Shown: piece by piece, positions 46,749-56,663 of the stretch
How the letters are laid out: each line of letters starts with the position of its first letter
Numbering within the stretch: position 1 is the stretch's first letter
Source of the DNA: Hyaloperonospora brassicae
Lineage: Eukaryota > Oomycota > Peronosporomycetes > Peronosporales > Peronosporaceae
NCBI GenBank assembly: GCA_947650285.1
Contig: CANTFL010001446.1
Coordinates: forward strand, 186,001-250,000
Direction: 5' to 3'
DNA length: 64,000 bases
The notes under the pieces: generated by a model
The model's database searches: none
The model's input: only the letters and a program-made list of their open reading frames with translations
What the model was told of the DNA's origin: nothing
Translations under genes and position numbers: made by a program

Positions 46749-47229
46749 TGTAGCGGAGCTGCACAACTCCTTAAGTCAGAGGAAGACTAAATGCTCTACG
46801 AGCCACTTTGGTTTAAGGAACCCGACTTAAAGAGTCAACAAGCTCAGAGAGCTTACGTTTCCTGTTCTAGGGGGACCAAACGATTCAAAGAATCACAGCA
46901 CAGAGTGCTTGGAGCAGCTACCTTTACAGGCGTTGCTAGCCCTTACTATCAAGACGCCTCGTGAGGCACGTGTCTTATGTTGATCAAAATGGAAACTGAA
47001 CTTTATTTTTGTTTATCTAAAAGAACACCTCAGAACAACGTGCTTAACCTAGTCACTACAGTTCTAATTAATACCGCCTAAAAGATGTCTTGATTCGGTG
47101 GCTGACACACGTCAGCCCCTGACAATTGATACGTTGTTCTGATATCATTTTTATTGGAACTCCTTCCTTTGAGTACCACACATATTATGCAACCCGTTAC
47201 ACACACATCTGTTGCGTAACCTCGTTACA
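46749..47229 (-). repeat. E2 3' LTR (481 bp)
   Basis: Starts TGTAGCGG and ends CTCGTTACA. About 57 bp shorter than the E1 LTR, mainly by loss of one of the GACTC...GAGTC/AGCTC...GAGCT blocks. Confidence 0.9.
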
Positions 47230-47338
47230 CTCACCTTCACCAGACTGACGATACCACGAAACTTCAAGCGAATTATTTCCTCGAAGAGGTCGGTGTGTGT
47301 ACGCTTTAACCTCACGGTTTCTTAAAGCACGAAACATC

Positions 47339-48663
47339 ATGGCACGCCACCTTAAGAGTCTCGGACAGTTTCCTTCTACCTCGACTTTGATGAGGATGTG
47401 GACAGTGGCACCGATAGCAATCTCCATGGAACTGATGGGAAAATGTCCAACATCCTGTGTCTGAGGCTCGACCCCTAACAGCACCAAATCCGTTCGTTGA
47501 ATGTGGTGAAACCACCGCACCAATGGCGCAGCATCATGCAACAGAAGCAGGTGAACACATCATCACCAACCCGCTCGACGAGCAACAGGAGTTGATTCTC
47601 CAGCGTGTAGAGATAGCTCTTCGTCTCGCTCAGACCAAGAGGATCATTCAAAATCGGAGCGGGTATGTGCTATCAGCACCCGACGTGGAAAAACGTCTCC
47701 GTCAATCGTAAGGCCGTAGCCTTTCAACATGGGTCATTTCCCCAGAGGCTACGTCACCAGAAGACATCGCCTTCCGCCAGGTTCTGCATGAGAGATATCT
47801 CGAACCATTCTTGACCACACAAGGTCAGCACAAGGCACACCTTGAAAGCCTAGCTCATGGTATTTCGGTTTGACCGATAAAGGCGTGCCCATTTTGTTGT
47901 TCGGCGATGAGTTGCCTGAAGAGGAGGACAACCAATTCTGCCTCTGGGTGTACCTCAAGCGACAAATCAGCAGCATGAAAGCTCCAAGAGAAAGTGCCGA
48001 TGTGGCTGACGTTCGTTCGGAACGAAAGCTTCGGTACGAATACGCCAAGCTCAAGGCCAGAGGCCAACTGCGCAATCAAATGCGATACACTTCGGCTACG
48101 CTGGTAGCCGCGGGTTCCGAACAAAGGTGCGGATCAACCCGCTACCTTCCACCACTATTGGTGAGAAGCGCGCTCAGTCGAAGGATGACCCTTGCCACGA
48201 TGTTCAGAAACAGTTTTGGCGTATGGGAAATCCTGCCAAAGGAGTATCTCATATTCGTAAAAGTTATCTGACTCCGGGTACGTTCGCCACTTGTCCAGAT
48301 ACTGGTATTGGCCATGACGACTTCGTCGTGCCAGGAGTCGCTCCGCATGGAACAGGTGGTTCCCTTGCCTAACAAGAAGCGTTGGTGGCGGTCGGTGTAC
48401 CGAAGGTGGAGCATGAGAAGGTGCTTCTCGATCTGAGTTGTCCAGTGAGACATTGGGTAAGACCCAAAGTGCCCTCGTCGCGATGCAAGCCCATGTTCAG
48501 GCGCTGGAGTTGGGCCAAGACCGTGTCCAGGCATTGTAGTTAGGCCAAGCCCGGATGGAGGCTCAGGTTGACCTCCTAAATTCGGATTCAGCAGCCTATG
48601 GCAAGGCTAACTTACGCCGGCGCAAGCGCCTTTGAGTTCACGTGGGACGGATTCCCATACGGC
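47339..48663 (+). pseudogene. E2 antisense ORF (aORF), broken
   Basis: Homologue of the E1 aORF at the same place. Conserved pieces include NPLDEQQEL, IQNRSGYVLSAPDVEKRLRQ, RYLEPFLTTQGQ, IKGVPILLFG and ELPEEEDNQF. Several stops and shifts (e.g. near 47711 and 47870) break it. The comparison with E1 identifies which blocks are retained. Confidence 0.8.
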
Positions 48664-51600
48664 TTAATCAATCCCACGTAGAACACAGGGTCCGTGCGCA
48701 GTTTGCGCGGAAGGTTGAGCGTATACGCAATTCCCTTCATAGCGACGACCGTGAGTGGTCCAATGAAGTGTGGAAGCAACTTTGTCTTGAAGAAATCAGA
48801 CTCAACATTTGTAGGTAAGTTTTTATCGTTGAGTAGAACTTGGTCTCCGACCTCATAACATTCAATAAAACCTCTGCCTTTAGCATCAGCTTGTTTCTTC
48901 TGCTTGTCTTGGCTATCAGCCAGTGCGTCACGCACATGTCGCAAGGCATTCAATCGCATTGCCAGAAACTCGCTTACCTGCTTATGAACAGTAGCAGGGA
49001 TGATACCAGCAAGACTATCGGCCATCTCTACCCCCACCAAGCCTTGAAATACGCAGTGGTAGCGCTAACGGAACGCGAGGGTGTGTTAGACCGTTCAAAT
49101 TGAACGGAGTAAAGCCTGCCGAGGCATGAACAGCGATAATCAACGCAAACTCGACGATTACGAGCATCGAGCTCCATCGTTTTTGTGTATTAGCGCAAAC
49201 ACTGTGCAAGATGTCACCAATGACGCGATTAATTCGCTCGGCTTGACCATCGGTCTGCGGATGATCCGCTGTTGACATGTCCAATCGTGTGCCAAGCGCT
49301 GTGAAGACGGAATTCTAAAACTTCCTGGTGAAGCGGGGGTCTCGGTCCGAGACAATTGTCACAATCAAGCCGTGTTGTCGAAACCCGCGATCGATAAACA
49401 GTGTTGCTGTAACCTCACCATCAATGGTATCCGGCACAGCCGTCAAGTAAGCCATCTTGCTCAAATGGGTAACAAAGACCACAATACCCGTATTTCCATA
49501 CGAATCTTTCGGCAAACCGAACATAAAGTCCATGCTGATGGACTCCCAACACCCCGATGGTATGGGTAGACTAGCTAGTGGCGCAGCCGCTTGAACTGAG
49601 GGTTTCATCGTTGACACGTTTCACACGTACGCACATATGTGATCACCCATTTGTAAAGTTTGGGCCACCAGTAGCATTGGCAAACTGAGCCATAGGTCTT
49701 ATAACGACCGATATGACCACTCAACGCAGTATCATGTACCTCATACATGATCCGATACTCTAACTCCTCATCATGAGGGACAACGATGCGAGAAGTATCC
49801 TCCACATCTGTGCTATAGCACAGCATGCCTGATCGATGGAATATCGATGTAGCCTCGCACGTAATCGTGCCGACAATTTTATGTCTGATTTCTGGAACCC
49901 CTCTCTTCATAAACCACGTAGGAGAGCTACACAATGTTCATCTTTCGCATATGCCGAACAAATAAGGTCAGTAACCGACGACGATAGAGTCGTAACATGA
50001 GCAAGCTCATAGTCAGACCTGCGTGACAGCGCATCAGCCAAATCATACTGCTTGCCCGGCTCATACTTCACCTCGAAGTTATATTCCGCAAAGAATGAAA
50101 GCCAACGAGCCATTCGCTGAGAGAGGTGAGACGACTGGGTCGCAGTGCGCAATGACGTTTGATCGGTGTAGACCACAAACGGCTTAGAGACAAGCAGATA
50201 ATCTCTGAATTGGACAAGAGCATACTTAAATGTAAGTAGCTCCTTGTCATGAACTGGATAGTTCTTTGTAGCAGCTTTGAGCTGCCGAGACTCAAACGCA
50301 ATGACGCGCTCTCGTCCCTCAATATATGTCTGCAACTGAGCACTGCCTATGGAAAGGTCAGATGCGTCACAGACTACAATGAAAGGCCGATCAGGATCGG
50401 GCAAAGCCAATATTGGCACATGAAGGAGACTCTCATTTACTGCTTGAAAAACATCGTGCTCTGTGCTAGTTCAGCACCATTCCACATCCTTTTTAAGGAG
50501 ATTAGACAGTGGCCGAGCCATGGCTGCGTAGTTCGCACTATGCTTGTGTAAGTATTTGGAAAGACCAAGCCACTTACATAAACCCTTTTGGTTCTTCGGA
50601 ACCGGCCAATCAACTATGGCTTTTACCTTAGCGGGATACGCTCGAAGGCTTCGCTTACCAATAAATCACCCTAAGAAGAGAATCTCTTCTGCACAAAGAT
50701 GCAGTTAAATGAGTTGGCGTACAACTTGTTTGTGCGCATGCACTCGAGCACCGCTCGTAAATGGTCAATGTGAGTGTCCACATCCGACCGACCGTTCATA
50801 GCACGACTATGGACAAAGATGTCATTAAAGTATGCATGTTCATAACCTCGATGAGGTCTACACAGTTACGTCACAAGACGATTGAATGTAGCTGGGGTAT
50901 TTGATAACCCTGTGGCATCACAAGCCACTCCCAGAGCATACCGATAGGGGTACTGACTCCTGTCAGCGGAATATCACTCTTACGCATGATCAACTAGTAA
51001 TAACCATCGACTAAGTCGAGTGCACTGTACATCGTACATCCCACCATGTTATCATAAAGAACATCTTGCCTAGGTATTGGTGTCTGAGCCAGTATGGTGG
51101 CAGCATCAAGCTTATTGTAAGCATGAACAATGCGCCACTTTCCATTGGGCTTTTTGACACAAAATTCGGTGTGGAATGAGGAGATTTGCTCTCGCAAACC
51201 ATACCAGCCGCGTGCTTTGCACGAAAGAAATCGCCAATGACGTCTCACTGTTCCTTCGGTAAAGGCCACTGACGTGTTACACAGTATTTAGTTCCAGGTA
51301 CTAGGTCAATTTCATGACGCACACCTCTATCAGGAGATAAGACAGACGGTGGGTCGCGACACACCACGTCCTGAAACTCCTTTACCTAAGGATAAAATGG
51401 ATCCAGAGGATTATTAAGGATCGAAATCCACTACGGGCACTAAGTGTCGCTTTCGTGTCCTCAAGGACAGACTTTTCCTAATAACGAGGATGAGTTCAAC
51501 TCAAAGTCATGTCCAATGACCACCAACTCGGATAACTTTATCTGCCTGCAAGGCTTAGCTAAATTCGCCATCAGAAATCTCGAGTAGTTAGAAGAAAAAT

Positions 51601-52817
51601 GTACAAAGACGAAAAGATTCTCTTGACTAATGTTGCCATCAATATGGCCAGTCAACCCATTGAAAAGTGTATATAGTGTATTCATATTATCATTTCGTGA
51701 CTTCTTAGAAGTTGGGCGCTTAACAGTTGCCACCAGACGCCGGGATGGTTCCCTCAAAGAAACCTTACGCCTCCTAGAGGCCGAGACAATAGGGTCCCTG
51801 AAGTTGTTATTTGTCTTAGCACGCTCTATACGAGATCTCATGTCTTGAAAGACATCTGGTGGAGAGTTACGCAACTTGAACACTTCACCAAGTGGATTTA
51901 CACGTACCACTTCACGTACAGCATCCGGGCCTTGCCCTGAATGCTTCGGCTTTTCGCCAACAATGTCATTACCGAAATTTAGTGAGGTGCCATCGCGACC
52001 GCCCTCACTCGGTGGAAATTCACGTGCCACTTGACTCACAATATAAATATTACATTCTTGATGACTCTCCTAGGCCAACCATGCCTGAAGCATGCAGTGA
52101 CTCAGTATAACAACGAGTATCAATCAACGGAGTACAATTCCCTTCACATTAGGTGAACGAGCTCCGCTTAATTTTAATTTCATTAACATTGGACCTAATT
52201 AAGTCTGACATAACAATGTCCAGCACATCGACATCTTCCGTCAACGGCTCGCGCCAATTGCGCTTTTGTTGCCTATCGAAGGTGGGTTCATGACTCTCCA
52301 AAGCTTCACTAGGAATATTGCGCGATGCGCCTAAGGTCTTGGACCTCCAATAAATCCATGGCTCATGTCGTTCAAGACAAGCCATACCTAGGATGAGATC
52401 ATATCTCAAATCCAAATCGAAAACAAGGCAGCTTTTAATGCTGTCAAAGTATAAAACCTTCACACTTAAGTTCAACGGAACTTTAGGCGCTGTGACACGA
52501 CTACCAATCGCTAGATGAACGGTGATTGAATCACGCTCATGCGCTTTGAGCGCTTTAGCGTATTGCTGCCCCCCCTCAAGGGAACTATGTCGAGCATAAT
52601 TACATGATGATCCTGAATCGATTAGAATCGACCAGTGCTTCTCAAAGCATTCAACTTTCACCTCCGCGACTAACAAGCCAGGCTTGTATTCACGCTCTGT
52701 GCTAGCGCGCACAGAGCTCTTTGGGGCTAAGCCCTGTTTCACTCTACCTCGTAGAGAAGTGACAGAGCTCAGTTCTACCCAAGTAGGGCGCCCCGCGCCT
52801 ACTGGGTGTTGACGCAT
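48612..52817 (-). pseudogene. E2 pol, broken
   Basis: Recognisable order: protease (LIDSGSSCNYAR, ~52610), RT ([30 protein letters not shown], ~51.2-51.0 kb), RNase H (CDASDLSIGSAQL, YTDQTSLRT, ~50.3 kb), integrase (HDTALSGHIGR, ISMDFMFGLPKD, SDRDPRFT, ~49.7-49.3 kb) and GPF-like module (FIGPLTVV), with the chromodomain end degraded. Numerous stops and frameshifts occur throughout. The gag-pol slippery site is mutated from CGGGGAAAC to CGGAGATGC. Confidence 0.9.
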
Positions 52818-53830
52818 CTCCGTGCCATACTAGGTTTCTGGTTGGGGCTGGGGTTTCGACCCGTAGGAGTCGGTCGTTGCTTACGCAAAGGACAAGTGGG
52901 ACGCAAGTTTTTAGTGCTTCCGCACATGTAACAGCGTCTCACTTTCTGTCGTTGCTCTGCAACATAAAGCTCCGCTTCACCTTCATCTTCTGCATGGCTG
53001 ATTTCCATCGGTTCTGGCTTACAGTAAGCCGGGGTGCCCGCAAAGGTCGCCCTCGCAAAGTTTGGGTTGTACCCATTCCAACCAAGTCTGGCCGACTTGA
53101 AGTTGTGCTCAGCATTTTGAGCGATGCTAACAGCTTCCTCAAAAGTAGAGGAATGGACCCAAAAGACCTCGGTCCTGGCAACGCCATTGCGCAGACCTTC
53201 CTTGAAGACAGTCACACAGACTGTCTCAGGGAGAGGGTCAGACTGCATAGCAGCCATAGGAGTTCTCAACGCTTGTATATAGTTCGATAACTCATTCTTA
53301 CCCTGATGGGAAGACAATAAGCGTGAGCGCACGCGATGAGCCTGGTTAGGCGGCGAGGAAACTCGCAAAAGGTCTAACTTGAGCGATTCCATGTGGAAAA
53401 CGCTAAGTCAACCGACGTGCCACACGTCAGAGCCCACTCTCTTGCTCTTCGATCAAGCTTAGAAATAGCCAGCGAGACCCGCTGGTACTCAAGTGAGATG
53501 AGACCAGATGTCATGGCCATCTCGGTCTCACGGATCCAGAGAGTGAGTTTACCCCTCCTTCCCGGAGTAATGCTTAACGTCTACCCGAAGAGGACGAAGC
53601 TTAGCCTCTTTGTCTGGCATATCCACAAAGCATGATGGCATAGCCGACGCTGCTTGGTATTCAACATGCCCTACAAGAGCCGTTTCATACTGCATGAAGG
53701 TCTCGACTCGTGCATTGAGCACATCGGGACATTGTGCAGCTAGAAACTCAACATAATCTGGGCCTACGGCCGCGGTCAGCTTATCAAGCGCGACCTTTTG
53801 GGCCTGAGAGAGGGGTGCAACTTGCTCCAT
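52799..53830 (-). pseudogene. E2 gag, broken
   Basis: Starts at the ATG at 53830 (MEQVAPLSQAQKVALDKL). Frameshifts near 53550 and 53395 separate the capsid-like part from SPPNQAHRVRSRLLSSHQGKN and the Cys segment CYMCGSTKNL. It shows which E1 gag residues were replaced by stops. Confidence 0.85.
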
Positions 53831-53871
53831 CCTAAAAGACGATCAGTCGTAACGACTCAGGCGTAGATTGA

Positions 53872-53886
53872 CTACAAGTGCTACCA
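53872..53886 (-). other. E2 primer binding site
   Basis: The sense strand reads TGGTAGCACTTGTAG beginning two bases after the LTR, nearly identical to E3. Confidence 0.6.
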
Positions 53887-53888
53887 AG

Positions 53889-54369
53889 TGTAGCCGAGCT
53901 ACACATCTTCTTCAGTCAGAGGAAGACTAAGTGCTCTACGAGCCACTTTGGTTTAAGGAACCCGACTTAAAGAGTCAACAAGCTCAGAGAGCTTACGTTC
54001 CCTGTTCCAGGGGGACCAAACGATTCAAAGAATCACAGCACAGAGTGCTTGGAGCAGCTACCTTTACAGGCGTTGCTAGCCCTTACTATCAAGACGCCTC
54101 GTGAGGCACGTGTCTTATGTTGATCAAAATGGAAACTGAACTTTATTTCTGTTTATCTAAAAGAACACCTCAGAACAACGTGCTTAACCTAGTCACTACA
54201 GTTCTAATTAATACCGCCTAAAAGATGTCTTGATTCGGTGGCTGACACACGTCAGCCCCTGACAATTGATACGTTGCTCTGATATCATTTTTATTGGAAC
54301 TCCTTCCTTTGAGTACCACACATATTATGCAACCCGTTACACACACATCTGTTGCGTAAACCCGCTACA
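53889..54369 (-). repeat. E2 5' LTR (481 bp)
   Basis: Pairs with 46749-47229. About 15 differences by eye, including the end (CCCGCTACA). Confidence 0.9.
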
Positions 54370-54540
54370 CCGGTCGTCCTTAGCCATCGCCGCTGAGGCT
54401 TCTCGACCGATTTCTGATCTACTGCCCAGTATGGAGGACCTTGACTAGTGTACATTCGTTTCGACGGCACGAATGCATCAGGAGGTCCAAACGCGCATGG
54501 CCGTAAACACTGGCTCGACCTTGTCGCTCTATCTCGTTGC

Positions 54541-54929
54541 TGTAACGGGGCACACCCTTGCGTAACTTAACGCAAGGGATTTGGGTGCCCCGACAGACGT
54601 ACACGTGGCGAGCGAGGAAGCGTAGGTAGGGTAAAAGTAGAACTGTTATATTAATATAATTAAGTCTTTAAACTACTGTCTCTTCGTTTGACTTAATTCA
54701 ATTATACTAATATAACTGCATGTATGGTGACGTCTCGTCACCACTCATTGCGCGCGTCTTGCGGCGATTGGTGGGTTGATATCATCACGATATCAACCAA
54801 TGAACAGACCCTTTGGTCGACCCTTCAATATCACCACTTTGGTGATATTGTTTAAAGAATATCCATCTTATATTCTTTATTGTCACTTTCCTTAAGTGAC
54901 AATATCATGTAACGGGCTGCCCCGTTACA
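54541..54929 (-). repeat. E3 3' LTR (389 bp)
   Basis: Starts TGTAACGGGGC and ends GCCCCGTTACA on the plus strand, so its own ends are complementary. It contains hairpins with arms CCCTTGCGT, GTTGATATC, ATATCACC and ATTGTCACTT. Confidence 0.95.
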
Positions 54930-54941
54930 TCACCCCCCTTA
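54930..54941 (-). promoter_or_regulatory. E3 polypurine tract
   Basis: On the sense strand TAAGGGGGGTGA abuts the 3' LTR. Confidence 0.8.
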
Positions 54942-55058
54942 ACTGATAGTCACCGTGTGACTATCGAAATATGGAGGCCACCCGTTGGCCACCATTGGGA
55001 CAGGGAGCACTTGTTTGGTCCGTTCCACTCACTTTCCGCTTGACCTCGCATAGTTAAC

Positions 55059-56663
55059 ATGTCTATGCGAGGTGACTCAAGACCCACACAGCCTGGTGCT
55101 GTGCAAGCCTCTGCGGCAGACGCTTCGTCGTCTGCCGCCCCTTCTTCGCCTGCAGCAACAGGTGCTGCAGGTGCACGCGGTATCACGCCGCGTGCGCACG
55201 ATGACCCCGATGTGGAGGTCATCTACTCTGGCGAGTCAGACGTGTCTGACTCGGGCAATGCTCCAGAGGCGTCTCGCTCACCGGCGACGCCTCAGTATTT
55301 GCCAAGGCCACTGCCGAACGAACGGACTCGTGATTCGCATCACAGTCTGTTCGGCAGTGATGACGATGATCAGGGTGGTGAGTTCTATTCTTCACCACCG
55401 CTGGCTCGTGCGTCTTCGCACGAGCGTGATGACGATGGCGCGAGCCGTCGTCAATCTGGGAGCCGTGGTACCGACAAGGGTACCACTGTGAAGCGTGATG
55501 AGTTGAAGCCGTGGCGTTTGCCCGAACAACTCATCAATAGCCTGACTCACGAGACAGGCCAACACCATCGAATACCCTTATTCGATGCAACCGAGCTTCA
55601 CGGCTTGAGTTCCAGCGCGAAGAACTTTCGCGCTGAAGAAGACTTTTATCTCGATGTCTTCCTTAGACATCGATGGTACAATAGCAACCAAAAGCGTGAC
55701 AAAACATCGCTTTTGGCTGCGTGGAACGCGTTCGTCCAAAACGTCAAGAATTTTGGACGAGAGGGGTGGCTCAAGAATCTTGAGGCAACACGCCTCAGGT
55801 TCGAACGGCGAACGCCAACCGGTGCTAGGTACCGGTTGCATTGTTTATCTAGTGAGGCAGGCATTCCTTGCCTCACATGGGGAGACCCTTGTGCGAGTTG
55901 TGTTGACAACTCGCAGCGTGCACATAGGGATGTGTACTCCCTAAATTCGCCCTGGGGAAGGGCACACATCTCGGCTGAGATGCGTGACGCGATTGCAAAC
56001 TTGCAATCCGTCTACAAGCGCCTAGGGCGCGTGTTTACCGATGGGCCACAGGACTCATCGGATGGGTCTCGTCATACTGGCGGACGAGACCTTCAACATC
56101 CACCAACAGCTGAGAGCGGGGCTCCCAGCTGTTCCAAGAGGGTGGTTCCCTTCGCCACTGGACGACGTAGCTCGTCCTTGATTCTGAATCGTCACGGTGA
56201 TTCAAGATACGCTCCACTAGAAAGCGTTGATCACCGTGAGCATCCACCAAAGGATGTGGTGGAGGAGGAAAGACCTCCTCCAGAACCCCAGGCCCACCAT
56301 CTCGACCCTTACGAGATGGATCGCGCAATCGATGAATTGCGCGATGACTTGAAGCACGAGCGCGACCGACGCTACGCTTTGACCGACACCGTGCGGAAGA
56401 ACCGCAAGGGTCACGAGGCTGATCGGGCGAGGGATCGCGCCGATTATGCCACGGCGCAGCTTCAGGTCGAGCGGGATGTCCGCTCCCTTTTCGACGAGCT
56501 GGCGACAGCTCGCGGAGAGATAACTCGGTTGAACACCGAGGTATCATATCTGCGCGACCAGACGGATCGTCTGGAGCGCGAACGCAAGAACTTGATGGAT
56601 GTTCTTGAACGTGAGGGCTATCTTCATCGGAAGAAGAAGGCTCGTACTGACAGTACGACCTAA
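55059..56663 (+). CDS. Antisense ORF of E3 (aORF), 534 aa, function unknown
   Basis: Starts 129 nt inside the 3' LTR and runs opposite to pol. Residues 1-130 are Ser/Ala/Asp-rich and probably disordered. Residues ~150-310 look folded, with FYLDVFLRHRWYNSNQKRD, LLAAWNAFVQNVKNFG, Cys-containing CLTWGDPCASCVDNSQ and a helical MRDAIANLQSVYKRLG. Residues ~400-520 form a long probable coiled coil (IDELRDDLKHERDRRY, then LFDELATARGEITRLNTEV) ending in a basic HRKKKAR tail. The part from residue ~325 is encoded opposite the pol chromodomain and linker. The stop lies opposite the pol GRLRS codons, the same aligned position as in E1. Little direct sequence similarity to the E1 aORF is visible, so homology rests on position and layout. 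Possible nuclear or nucleic-acid role is speculation. Confidence 0.7.
   Translation: MSMRGDSRPTQPGAVQASAADASSSAAPSSPAATGAAGARGITPRAHDDPDVEVIYSGESDVSDSGNAPEASRSPATPQYLPRPLPNERTRDSHHSLFGSDDDDQGGEFYSSPPLARASSHERDDDGASRRQSGSRGTDKGTTVKRDELKPWRLPEQLINSLTHETGQHHRIPLFDATELHGLSSSAKNFRAEEDFYLDVFLRHRWYNSNQKRDKTSLLAAWNAFVQNVKNFGREGWLKNLEATRLRFERRTPTGARYRLHCLSSEAGIPCLTWGDPCASCVDNSQRAHRDVYSLNSPWGRAHISAEMRDAIANLQSVYKRLGRVFTDGPQDSSDGSRHTGGRDLQHPPTAESGAPSCSKRVVPFATGRRSSSLILNRHGDSRYAPLESVDHREHPPKDVVEEERPPPEPQAHHLDPYEMDRAIDELRDDLKHERDRRYALTDTVRKNRKGHEADRARDRADYATAQLQVERDVRSLFDELATARGEITRLNTEVSYLRDQTDRLERERKNLMDVLEREGYLHRKKKARTDSTT

Larger units (their letters stand above)
46749..54369 (-). mobile_element. Ty3/gypsy retrotransposon E2, decayed
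   Basis: 7621 bp, same family as E1 with coding strand minus. The 481-bp LTRs (46749-47229, 53889-54369) differ at roughly 15 positions, so it is older than E1 and E3. Flanks GCTGT and CCGGT each differ by one base from CCTGT, the sequence still present once at the empty site of the left arm. This proves the insertion site and shows the duplication has mutated. All internal genes are broken. Confidence 0.93.
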
